Assembly: GCA_013368445.1 (NCBI GenBank)
Contig: JAACJO010000003.1
Coordinates: 930,001-994,000 of the forward strand
Length of the DNA: 64,000 nucleotides
Direction of reading: 5' to 3'
Source of the DNA: Leucocoprinus leucothites
Taxonomy: Eukaryota; Basidiomycota; Agaricomycetes; Agaricales; Agaricaceae
Within the stretch, counting starts at the first letter, position 1, and every line of letters starts with the position of its first letter. This document shows, piece by piece, positions 1-9,399 of the stretch. Under the pieces are notes generated by a model, which had not been told where the DNA came from, made no database searches, and was given only the letters and a program-made list of their open reading frames with translations. A program made the position numbers and the translations under genes.

Positions 1-410
1 GTCCAATTCCTATGTTCATGTGCAAAGTCAAGGCGTTCCTCACGATGTCGCTTTTTGAGTAGAGGTCGTTTGATCGTGGTTACAGAGCAAAATCCATTAT
101 CCTGAAGGGTATTTCTGACAGTTTGGGGTGTGACAGGGTCAGACAGAGTAGAGTTAATGAAAGTTGTAGCCTGGACAGCATTATCTAGCTTTCCAGAGGT
201 TATTTGGTGAATTATTGCTTTTTTATCACGAGGAGAAAGCTTGGAAGGACATCCTCCCTTGTTGTTTTCCTTGTCCCCATCAACTTCTTTCTTGATCCTC
301 CCAACAGTAGACTTTCCTAGACCAGTTTTATGTTCAATCTGGCACAAGGAATAGCCATCTTTGAGAAGAGAAGTGACTTGGGAGTATTGGGTAGAGGAGA
401 TAGCTTTCAT
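1..410 (-). CDS. Tc1/mariner transposase, N-terminal part (partial)
   Basis: The transposase cuts and pastes the element by binding its TIRs with N-terminal helix-turn-helix domains and using a DDE catalytic core; only the DNA-binding part is in the window. The frame starts at an ATG read on the minus strand at 410-408 and stays open to base 1, about 136 codons. Visible motifs include the first HTH (around SLCQIEHKTGLGKSTV) and a second paired-type HTH (TPQTVRNTLQ). Positions that are stops in copy B are coding here: CAA where B has TAA, and CGA where B has TGA. Copy A is therefore the better preserved of the two. The catalytic residues lie outside the window, so activity cannot be judged. 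Confidence 0.85.
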   Translation of the reverse strand, partial: MKAISSTQYSQVTSLLKDGYSLCQIEHKTGLGKSTVGRIKKEVDGDKENNKGGCPSKLSPRDKKAIIHQITSGKLDNAVQATTFINSTLSDPVTPQTVRNTLQDNGFCSVTTIKRPLLKKRHREERLDFAHEHRNW

Positions 411-545
411 GATGTAGTGGCAGGAAGAAAGACAGTTGTAGCCATCTCAACATGTCAACCAAGGTCACATGATCTTGTTTATTACTCCCACGCCTGCCCT
501 GATGCTCCCCTGGCATGTTACAAGGTAGATACTGGGAGGCTGACA

Positions 546-757
546 GGGGGTCAAAAAACTGTCCCAATGAGTAGATATTTTTGATAATTCATTATTAATT
601 CATTGATGGACAAGGTCATGTGATCATGGGAATATATGCTCCCAATATGTCAAGGTACCTGTGTGAATATTTTCAGGATGCTAGGCCATATATCTGCCCT
701 GGTATTAGCAAATATGTCCAAAATGCGAAAACATTGGGACAGTTTTTTGAGCCACTG
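546..757 (-). repeat. Terminal inverted repeat of Tc1 copy A (about 212 bp)
   Basis: It matches both TIRs of copy B. Its outer end carries GGCTCAAAAAACTGTCCC and its inner end carries the near-identical GGGTCAAAAAACTGTCCC in the opposite direction. Each TIR is therefore itself bounded by a short inverted repeat. Confidence 0.85.
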
Positions 758-759
758 TA

Positions 760-1631
760 TGTAGATATTGATTTCCATCCTTCTGGTTTACTATTTTGCT
801 TTCTGTAATGACATCAAAAGGTCATCCTAGTAGCACTCTATATGGTGCTTGTTCCATAATGTGAACTTGCAATAATATTGTCACCTCTCTGAAGGTGAAA
901 GGTACATTTTTTGCAAGTCCACACGTTCGTGTAATCCCTCTGTTGGCACTCTGCATATTAATGCTTAGTGCAGGATCCCAAGTAATCTTAGCTGCAGCAG
1001 CAGTCTTTTTATCCATAGAGATAATTTGTGACCCACTGTCAAGAAGTGCCTCTTCCTTGCAAACCCCGTTTATTAAGGTTGGCACTACTCTTAGTGAGGC
1101 CAGACTGCCTGCTACTTCCTCGAAACCCTCTGACAAGTTCAAGAAAACCTGACAATCTCTCTCTTCTGGCACTAAGGTTTCAAGATACTGCAAGATAGGA
1201 TCTGCAATAGTCCATGCCTCTATTTGCTTTCCGTCTTTGTCTAGTACCTCACCTTGTACCTTAGTAGGTATTTCTAATGAATTAACTTCTACTATTGTGG
1301 GGACTATTTTATTTGAGGTTTCTACTTTATTGAATGCCCCTTTATCCTTGTCACTTGATTCCTCCACTAATACTTGTTTTGCAGAAATGTTCTCCTTAGC
1401 AGCTGCCCTTATTTTAGGTGACACTGCCATGAGTTCTCATAAAGTGAGTTTAATTTCGCTTTCCATAATTCTTTCCACTATTTCTTGTGGATCTACACCA
1501 TCCTCTACTGGTGCCTTGTACTTGTAGTCTGGTGCTTTTGTAGGATATTGTCGCATATAACGTGCTGGCATAGGGGGAACTTCAACCACTGGCACCATAG
1601 AGGGTACCTTTCTATAAGAGAGCTCAGGCAA
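760..1631 (-). pseudogene. Gypsy gag-pol remnant, protease domain
   Basis: This is the remnant of the aspartic protease of a Ty3/Gypsy retrotransposon, which matures Gag and Pol. The reverse-strand reading shows the active-site motif LLDSGSQIISM, then the flap-side segment MEQAPYRVLLG. The same architecture is present in the young element at 46555-54389 (DEGSQVIGI ... FEHAPYEMLLGRPF). The frame is broken by TGA at 1437-1439 and TGA at 822-824. The second falls exactly where the relative reads Arg in LLGRPF, consistent with CGA to TGA. Reading on past 822, the sequence still encodes a Gypsy-like stretch (TESKIVNQKDG) until Tc1 copy A interrupts it at 758. The element is dead. Confidence 0.85.
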
Positions 1632-1639
1632 TTTGGTGG

Positions 1640-3704
1640 TCGAAGTCTGATTATCACCCTGAGTCCCTTTTTCTAATTCTAATTCATTTTCTGATTCTTC
1701 TGAGTTCTTTGCTTTATTGTCCTCAGAAACCTTTTGCCTTCGGAATTGAACCTTTTTCTCAATGGCAGGCTTCTTCCTTGGACCTTCTAGAAACCCGACT
1801 TCTTAGTTGAGCTTTCTCCTTTTCTTGTCTGGGTAAACAACTTAGCTAGCTTTGCTAGCAAGACTTCTATTTCTTCTTCTGACTCAGATGACGAGTTCTC
1901 AATACCTGCTTTCTGTAACAGTGCCTCTAGTTTAGATAATTTATTCTTTAATTGATCTACTTCGTGAGAGGACTTGTTCATGAAGGTTTGTGGTCTCAAC
2001 TGAATTGTCATCTGAGAGTTTACAGCTGCTACATAACTGGTGTCTGGTACTCTATCAAAGAAGTCATGAAAGTCTTCATCGTATTCTTGCAGAGCCACCG
2101 TGGCTATGGTAGCCAGTAAATATTTCTTGATGCAATCTCTAATTGAAACATTGGCTTCACTCGGTATAGCTTCTCCATTCGTGAAATGAACTGAGAATCC
2201 TTCAACCAAAATTAAGCCTTTCTTCTCATCTTCTGCTTTCACAGGATACATCATGAACAAATGGTCAATATTGAAACAGTAATAACACTTTCAAGTCATT
2301 CATGGAGGTGCTACATTTTCGTGACTCTGCTGATATCTGACTGATGAGTTAGATGACTGTGATGTATTGTTCTGCATCATAGTCTTCAAACTCTCTAGTG
2401 CACTCTGCACTGACCATTCATGCTTTTCATGTCCTTTCTCTTGTTTCTCGTACATAGTTTTTAATATATTGATTTCTTGTTGCAATGAGTCTATGTCTGG
2501 GGGCAAAGGCAAGGTCACTTTTTGTGTAGCTTCTTCCTTTGTGAAAGCTATAGGCACTCGCAACTCAATGTCTGCCTTTTTCCTTTTTATTATACTAGTT
2601 GGGGTATACTTCATTGCTTGCGCAATAGTCTTTCCACTAACTAGTTCTACTGCTTTATTGATTACTTCCTCTAAAGTGTAAGGATCCTCCTGTCTGCTTT
2701 TTCCTGTCGCATCAACCTTGACCATTCCTTGTATACTTAGTCATGCATTTAAGGAATCCTGGAAGGTTGTGTCTAATGTTTGTACAAACATTTCGACAAG
2801 TTCATGATTCCCAGTTACAGCTGGTGGTTCTAAACACTTTTGTGCAATATAGAGAAAGTGTCTCTTCAAACTAAGTAGTTGGTCTTCATCTACTAAACTA
2901 ATGCCTTGATTGCTTTGGCATAGCTTATGAAGCTGGTTTATAGAACCTTGCTCCTCTTCGACCATTTCAGAATACTCTTTCTTGAGTCTTTTTACAAAGG
3001 CAGCCTAATCATTATCTTTGAATTCTCGAAAACTGGACCACTCTTTGCTAATATCTGCATCAACATAACTAGTTGTCCAATTCAGCTTTTCTATGTCTGA
3101 TGTGGTACTGGTTGCTTTAAATAGGTGTTCTAGTGTCCTTAGGAAATTCCTAAGTGTTCCCGAACTACTATCCCACTTGGGGGTGCCTGAAGTAGAGGGT
3201 ATAGGCATATTTGGAGTAGAAGGCATACTGTCTGAGTTCGAATTTTGTGTAATACTTTGATTCTGAGTTTGTGACTGATGAGTCTGTGAGTTCATGGAAG
3301 TAGGGTTCTAACTTTTGTGAATTGGCTGTGGTTGAGTTTGTGGGCTCGGATTTGCGAAATGACCTGGTAGGGTCCTTCAGGGTTCATCTGAAGATACGAT
3401 GAATGGATTTGGTTCAACATCTGTTGGTGAACCTGGAGTAGGTGTTTGGTTCAACATCTGTTGGTGAACCTGGAGTAGGTGTTTGGTAGATAGAATGTTT
3501 AACTGCATTTGGATGTGGGGTTACAGGCAATGTAATCACTTGTCTATTCTTTCTTCTTCTCAAAAGCAGCCTTTCTGGGTTATCTACTAGTTCAGTAACA
3601 CCTGCTCTTTGCGAAGTGTATATCTGACAACTCTGGTTATCAATTTCTGATGATTCTGCATTCTCAGCGATAATATCGTCAAGAGTCCTTTTTCGCTGAT
3701 GCAA
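1640..3704 (-). pseudogene. Gypsy Gag remnant
   Basis: This is a decayed capsid-polyprotein region upstream of the protease, made of five short minus-strand reading frames (3704-3414, 3295-3005, 2965-2741, 2725-2300, 2260-1787) separated by stops and shifts. It is Ser/Gln/Asn-rich at the start, then has a helical capsid-like part (TLRNFLRTLEHLFKATS; SYVDADISKEWSSFREF) and Lys/Glu-rich coiled segments (EVDQLKNKLSKLEALLQKAG). Gag is assigned from position upstream of the protease and from general composition. No CCHC zinc knuckle was seen. It cannot be a functional gene. Confidence 0.7.
3411..3484. repeat. Two tandem copies of a 37-bp unit
   Basis: The unit beginning GGTTCAACATCTGTTGGTGA occurs at 3411-3447 and again at 3448-3484 with no difference that I can see. 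It lies at the end of the first Gag-like reading frame and duplicates about 12 codons of it. Confidence 0.95.
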
Positions 3705-3942
3705 AGGTTTTATAAAATGGTTTGAAGTGAAATTAAAAGGTGCAGAAATTTTGAAACACCTTCAATACTGAAACTCCCCTCATGGTGGGCTCCAGATGAA
3801 GAGGCAGAAATGTGATTGTTAATGTAATAAAGGGAAGGTAGTCAGATAGTGAATGATAGGTAACATTAATAACAATAACAACCAACACTCCTAAACTCAA
3901 TACAAGTTCATGGGAGGTTAATCAATAAAGAAGGATGTTTCA

Positions 3943-5130
3943 TGAAAGCGCAAAGATTGATAATGAAAGATAATGGGAGTTGTCTGTAGACCCGTTTGTA
4001 ATGGAATGACCAGTTCGCAAAAGACACTCGACGATCCCTGTTATGCGACACTGCACAACTACAAGTCCCTTAGAATGCAGAAGTGTAATAGACCAGTATT
4101 TGCAAATCATCACCTCCACTAACACTTGGCACTATCACAATACAACTGACACTGACTAGCACCACTCCTGGATACTAGGTGCAATATACAGCTTATAAGT
4201 CTTTTCCAGACTTCTTCACACTCTGAACTTATATGAATCTCGCAGTAATATTCTTTCTTGAAAGGTGTTTTCCAATTCTTTAATGGTCTATGACCAAAGG
4301 GCGCTCAATACACTTTTTACTACTTACTCAGATATGTCATGTGGGACAGTCTCTAAGCGTAGCCTTAGCAGGTGAGATTCCTTGCTAGACTATATGCTTG
4401 AGAAAGGTTTATATTGGTTTCGCGAATGTACTAAAGGAGTAATTACATGGATGATGCATACACATTGTTGATAATAAAAGAATATTTATTGAAAGGTTGT
4501 CCAATAGGAGTATCTCTGGGTTTTCTTTGGGGTTTAAGTGCTGATATGTCCTTTCACAAAGGCATGCTTACTCCTGCTCCTCTGATATCATGAGATCTCT
4601 ATTACTGCTAATGGTTGTCTTATTCCACAAAAGCCCATTCCTGACTGTAACAATGTCTACTAGTCAGTAGTCAAGTGCTGATGCATCCTGTTAGTTTCCA
4701 CTAATCCAGTTCTATCATCAAGTGGGTCATTCAGTGCCCATGCGGAATTTCTCCATCTTTCGTGAAAGGGTCTACTTCTGCTGTAGTGATGTTTAAAAAG
4801 ATAGGATTTCCATGAATGTGCACAAGTGCCTGTCTGGATCAGAAGGCTAAGCCTTTGATCTCCAATTAGTTAGTCTGTCATTGTTCTTTCGAGAAAGACT
4901 TCAACCAGATCAATACCCAGGTTACAGGCTAAGATCACAAAGGGTCATAGGGTACACATCCCAATTGCATTCGCTAAGTCTCAACATCATCCTGTAGCCT
5001 CTTGTTACTCTTGATCATTAATGGTCATTTCGTAAATGTGCTGTGTTTTTGTGGGTGTGTGTGTTACACTAGAGTCTTATAGTAGGGTTCCTTAATGCCT
5101 ATACAGTTGCCCAATATATTGACTATATCA
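3943..5130 (-). repeat. LTR-like block, minus orientation (upstream of the Gypsy gag remnant)
   Basis: About 1188 bp that match 12185-13369 in reverse complement along the whole length. Read on the minus strand the shared block begins TGATATA and ends CTTTCA, giving the TG...CA borders of an LTR. The minus-strand LTR may run further, to CTCTTCA at 3797, because a tRNA-primer-like motif (CTGGAGCCCACC, minus strand, about 3795-3784) follows it. The same motif follows the 5' LTR of the young Gypsy at 47336. The block is most simply the 5' LTR of the minus-strand Gypsy. The exact 3' border is uncertain. Confidence 0.65.
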
Positions 5131-5300
5131 TCGAAATTAACAATTTCATGGCTAATGCCACTTGGGCCATAACAATGGTTGTCAGAAAATTTTGACAAGG
5201 CGGTATGAATTAATAAAATGGAAGATGTCAGAATAAGTCCAAAGGTGAAAGACCAATAAGAACTGATGTAACCGATATGCAAAAGCAGATAAGAGTTCAT
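5131..5300 (-). pseudogene. Fragment of non-LTR retrotransposon-like coding sequence
   Basis: The minus-strand reading contains GPSGISHEIVNF. It matches SPNSINHEIVNF in the LINE frame at about 9455-9490, and the DNA shares an 18-base identical core (CATGAAATTGTTAATTTC). It is interpreted as a scrap of LINE reverse-transcriptase N-terminal sequence next to the LTR-like block. It is too short to classify further. Confidence 0.4.
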
Positions 5301-5341
5301 GAAAATAATACCAAGTTTGAACCATCAGCCATTCTTGAGGA

Positions 5342-6240
5342 TCAGCTCATGACCAGCCAGTAAAACCGCAGATCTAGGTGCTTTATGCGACCATGATACT
5401 CAGGATTCTTGGAAACATCAATCCCAGACTTGTTGTCAATCAGGAGAGTGGAAGCATAGGAAGAGGAATAGCCAAACTCTGTCAGGATGTTCCTCATCCA
5501 CATGATCTCCTTGCCAGCCTCAACTGCAGCCACATACTCAGCCTCTGTAGAAGAGAGAGTAACAAAGGGCTGATGCTTGGAGGACCATCCCACAGCTCTA
5601 CCACACACCAGAGTCACATATCCACCTGTAGAGCGACCGGTTTGCTTACAACCACTATGGGAAGTGTCTGTGTAGGTCAGGAAGAGCTCCTCAGCTTCAC
5701 AGCCCTTATAAACAAGCTTGTAATTGCTTGTGCCCTTCAGATAGTGCAGGAGATGCTTCACAGCAGCCCAGGATGAGGGTTGTGGTTGAACCTCCCAAGG
5801 TAGGAGACTGCATAAGCAATATCTGGGCAAGTCATAGTGGCTAGATACTGCAGGGAGCCTACAGCAGAGAGATAGGGAATAGATTGCATTTTCTCTTGCT
5901 GGGAAGGAGTGGGAACAAGTGTGGAGAGTTCTGTGCCAGGAGAGAGTGGAGTCTTTACAGAATTGCAGTCAGACATGTTGAATCTGTTGAGGAGCTCCTG
6001 GACATAGTGGGACTGGGAGAGCAAAATAGTGTGGGCTTCAAGGTCCTGCTTGATCTGGACAGAGAGAAGGAATGTAGTGGCTCCCAAATTGCACAATTTG
6101 AAGTGTTTCTGCAGCTCCAGCACTGTGGCATCCATGGCAGCATCATTCTTTGAAACAAGGGTGATATCATTGATGAAAACAGGCACTATGACCTTCACTT
6201 CACCCTTGGAGTAGATGTAGATTGACATGGGTTCCCCCAA
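5342..6240 (-). pseudogene. Ty1/Copia reverse transcriptase - RNase H remnant
   Basis: Two overlapping minus-strand frames (6252-5758 and 5830-5342) together encode the C-terminal part of a Copia Pol. Visible landmarks are the RT catalytic region VPVFINDITLVSK, the segment TFLLSVQIKQD, the Copia-typical SAVGSLQYLATMTCPDIAYAV, and the RNase H landmarks TDTSHSGC, STGGYVT and TLSSTEAEYVA, then RIKHLDLRFYWL. The RT motif is FxND instead of FVDD: the first catalytic Asp is Asn. A frameshift lies near 5760-5830. The 5' part of Pol, integrase and LTRs are missing, and the copy is truncated abruptly near 6240 where LINE ORF1 sequence starts on the other strand. Confidence 0.9.
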
Positions 6241-6261
6241 CTTGGTGCCCACCCTACCCCC

Positions 6262-6820
6262 TTCAGATTGTCAGCCCACTCTGGCCTGTCCCACTTTACC
6301 ACCCAAGCAAGCACCCCCCAAAGCATGTGCTAGTGGCCCTCCCCAAGCTAGGGTTAGATCTGATGGCCTAGCCCAGTGAGCACCCATCAAGGTGCCTCCC
6401 CCTCCCACCTTGGCCAAGAAGTCCTTTGCTGAGGCAGCCCATACCCCTGCTGCTGCTGTGTCACTGATCAAGCTGGTGCAGTCCCACCCCAACCTTGAAC
6501 CTGAGCATGTCACTGTGATGCACCCAGCCACCCAAGCTGCTGCTCCTGCCACCTGGAAGCTGTGCATGACAACCACAGGCCTGAACAGCATCTGCATCAC
6601 ACCTGTTTACATGACCAACCACATGTAATTGTCTGCCTTCAAGGACATTTTCACAAATGTTTCATCTGCATGCATCATGCACAACTCCTCCAGAGCTGAC
6701 ACTGCCACTATCTGGTTCAACCTCTGGGACTCTCAATCAGGAGCTAGCACCAAGAAGCTCCTGGGCAAGTACCTCCACTTCAAGGGTGTCCAGTCCTGTC
6801 AGATGTGCTCTGGATAGTCT
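6262..6820 (+). pseudogene. LINE ORF1 (Gag-like) fragment
   Basis: Plus-strand reading frames at about 6262-6628 and 6629-6817 encode an Ala/Pro-rich segment (AKKSFAEAAHTPAAAV) followed by AFKDIFTNVSSACIMHN and FNLWDSQSGASTKKLLGK, ending in the start of a Cys knuckle (SCQMC). This resembles ORF1 proteins of agaricomycete non-LTR retrotransposons, where a similar segment precedes CCHC knuckles. It breaks at TAG just after the first Cys pair. It could belong to the LINE ORF2 at 9.4-12.2 kb, with a Copia insertion between, or to another copy. Confidence 0.55.
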
Positions 6821-6840
6821 ATAAGTATTTGTGATTGATT

Positions 6841-7065
6841 TGTTGATGTGTGAACTTAGAGTTGATGCAGAGGTTGCTTAGTCAGTTGTAGATCACCTGA
6901 CTGCATGTTCAACTCTCCTATGGATGCTTTCTTGTTAATAAAGTCATTTACAGTTGTCCACAGATTCCTGTGTGAGTTGTGAGCTCCCTGGGCAATTTCT
7001 CTGGTTTCTAGGACCTCCTACACATCCCCTGTGCATCACCTTCTAACAGGTTATGGGCCCCAGCC
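6841..7065 (+). promoter_or_regulatory. Candidate Copia LTR end and primer-binding site
   Basis: Sequence from about 6841 (TGTTGATGTGTGAAC) to about 7024 (CCTACACA) has TG...CA borders and an AATAAAG-like signal. It is followed at 7049-7060 by GGTTATGGGCCC. That motif resembles the internal initiator-tRNA-Met complement (GGTTATGAGCCC) used by Copia elements that prime from a half tRNA. It sits directly upstream of a Copia gag. No second LTR copy was found in the window, so the LTR border is tentative. Confidence 0.4.
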
Positions 7066-7409
7066 TCTAGAAGCCTCCAATCTGCTGTTTTCGCATTTTT
7101 CCCTTTGTTTTTGTGTTGCTCCAGTCACTTCTGCACACACCTGTCGATCTTGCATGTCTCCAAAACTTCACCAAGTTTTGCCACCTTCCAACCATTTCTC
7201 ATCCCACTATAACACTTCCATTTCTAATCACTCTATCCTAATTCTAATCTTCCTCTGCTCCTCCCATGCCAACCATTGCTCTGTTCCACCCTGAACTTTG
7301 CCAGTCCATCAATCCCACTGTTTGCCACATATACCCCTTGTTACTGTACATGACCACCAACCCTTTCCTTGTTGCCCTACATCACATTTCAGCTGCCTAG
7401 TCTACCCAG

Positions 7410-8674
7410 ATGTCTTCCTCTAACCCTAACTTTGACAAGCTCAATGCCACCAACTACTCTACCTGGGCAGGCGAGATGCAGGCATAGCTCCAGACCTCTG
7501 GCCTGTGGAGACTGGTCAAGGGTGAACTCCTCAAGCCTGAGATCCCTTCCCCTACTACCAAAGCCATCTTTGACTCAAGGGAGGCCTGGAATGTGAAGGC
7601 TGACAAGGCTGCTGGCTGGCTATATCTCATGGTGGAACTGGACCAGAGGGTTCATTTCACTGATAGGGATGATCCTGTCAAGATGTGGACAGATTTGCAA
7701 GCTGTACACCTCCAGAGACATCCTGGAACTCGTTTTAATGCCTATGATGACCTCTTCAATATCAGGAAGGCTGAGGATGAGTCCCTCCAGTCTCTCATCA
7801 ACAGGGTGGAGGAAAGCATGAAGCAGATCCAAAATCTTCATCCTGATGACTTTGACCTCAAAGGACTGGATGAGGAGCTCACTTCTATGGCTCTAATTTG
7901 AGCCCTACCCACTGAGGAGTACTCCTCCTTCATTTTCTCTCTCCTCCTCAAGGACAAACTTGACAAGGCAGCTGTACATCAGGCCTTTGTCACTGAGGAC
8001 ACCCAACATCACAGGAGGGCCATAAACCTTCCTGCTTCCTCCTCTATGCTTTCTGCTGCCTTTAGAGGCCCTAAGACATTGAAATTGACTGATCCATATG
8101 CCTGGTGTCACAAGACTGGTCATATAGAGGCCAAATGCTGGAAAAAGGACAAGGATCACCTCAAGGCCCAAGAGGACACTCAGAACGCTCCCCCCAGTCC
8201 AAATGATGAGGACACTGTGCCAACAAGGCCCAGGAGAACTCTGATGGCTCCCCTGCCCCTCCAGCATCTGGAGAAGCAAGCAGAGTCACAGAATTCACTG
8301 GAAATACAAGTACAAGCTCCCCCTCCACTCCTATTGCTTCCCCCACTTCCCCAGCCTCTTCCCGACCTCTCCAGCTTGATGCTGACTTCCACTGGATTGC
8401 AGACACAGATGCAACATCTCATATGACCCCACATCATCATTGGTTCAAGAAATATACCCCCTGTTGCATACCAATCAGATTAGCAGACAATTCTGTCATA
8501 TATTCAGCTGGGATGGGTTCAGTGGTCTTTCAGCCTGTTATGGGCAGAAAAATGGCTGGAGTAGTCGAGTTTTCACATGTACTGCATGTTCTGGACCTCC
8601 AGAGTAATCTGGCTACCTTACAAGAAGAGTTTGGTGGTGCATTCACAAAGCATCACTGGGTAGCAGGAATATAA
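7410..8674 (+). pseudogene. Ty1/Copia Gag - protease remnant
   Basis: From the ATG at 7410 the reading gives a Copia Gag start (FDKLNATNYSTWAGEMQA), a UBN2/retrotrans_gag-like core (PVKMWTDLQAVHLQRHPGTRF ... LQSLINRVEESMKQIQNL), and a zinc-knuckle-like YAWCHKTGHIEAKCWKK in which the first Cys is Tyr. A protease region HWIADTDATSHMT follows, where the catalytic triad D-T-G reads D-T-D. Internal stops occur at about 7485 (TAG) and 7899-7901 (TGA), and there is a frame change before 8046. Homology fades after about 8640. Integrase, RT and the 3' LTR are absent on this strand. The damaged knuckle and protease show the copy is inactive. Confidence 0.88.
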
Positions 8675-8689
8675 GTTTTAGTGCAGTTT

Positions 8690-9395
8690 GGGCAGTGTCA
8701 CATCAGCATTCAAACCAGCTGGTATGGGTGATTGGATTTGTTTCTTTCATTAATTATCTAAGCAATCTTTTGTAGAGTACTGCAATGCCAGTTCTTGCCT
8801 CTCTATATGAGCTGTCCTGTGCATTCAGCCCCATAGAGGTCCCATCTATTCCCCAAGCCCTGTCTATTCCTAGTTTAGCTACTCTGGAAGGTACTATATC
8901 AATTGGCAAGGAAACATATTCAGCCTCAGCTACCTCTGCTCCAGGCACACTTCATACTGAAAACTTCAAAAGTGTTGAGCTGCCTTGAGATCTTCGTTAG
9001 GATCTTGATCATTTGGCTAAAGATTTGTGGAGATATCACAATACTTATGGAGATGAGAACCAAGGCCTGGGAGACAATCTGCAAGCACTTTGTGATGAGC
9101 TTTGTGAACTGTCAGACTTTCTTCATTGCTTGCCCTCCCCCAACAACCTGTTATCATTTGACAGAGTACTTCTGGGCATCCTCAAATCATTGAGTGACAT
9201 ATGCATGGACATTGGGTGTGGTGGAGCAGCCAATTATCTTTGAGTGTATTCATGACAAAACTCCTGGCCCTGTTCCTCTGCCCCATATCATTGTACCTCA
9301 AGCTGTTGGAAGTGATGGAGTGATGATGGAGGGGATTATTGCATGGAGGGGTGTGTTTGTGATTCTGCAGTGACTCTTACACATATTCCCACTGT
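8690..9395 (+). other. Unassigned, probably transposon-derived interval
   Basis: No domain is recognised here. The plus strand has short open stretches (8785-8988 and 9013-9243; the latter contains DLWRYHNTYGDENQGLGDNLQ and LCDELCELSDFL). CpG is scarce as in the flanking elements. Position between the Copia gag-protease and LINE RT suggests the rest of one of these elements, for example a degraded LINE endonuclease region, but no endonuclease motif is readable. Confidence 0.3.
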
Positions 9396-9399
9396 TTCT

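Larger units (their letters stand above)
1..757 (-). mobile_element. Tc1/mariner element, copy A (cut by window edge)
   Basis: This is a DNA transposon that reads on the minus strand and continues beyond base 1. Its outer end is at 757, with the terminal sequence CAGTGGCTCAAAAAACTG read inward on the minus strand. The host dinucleotide TA (758-759) follows, as expected for Tc1/mariner insertion. A terminal inverted repeat covers about 546-757. The sequence closely matches the complete copy B at 19151-20742, in inverse orientation. It sits inside the protease region of a decayed Gypsy element, so it is younger than that element. Family assignment rests on the TA target, the TIRs and the DD34E transposase seen in copy B. 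Confidence 0.9.

Noticed and set aside
330..808. Plus-strand frames 330-584 and 620-808 as small genes
   Set aside because: They lie inside the transposase region and TIR of Tc1 copy A and recur on the other strand in copy B. They are transposon sequence read backwards.
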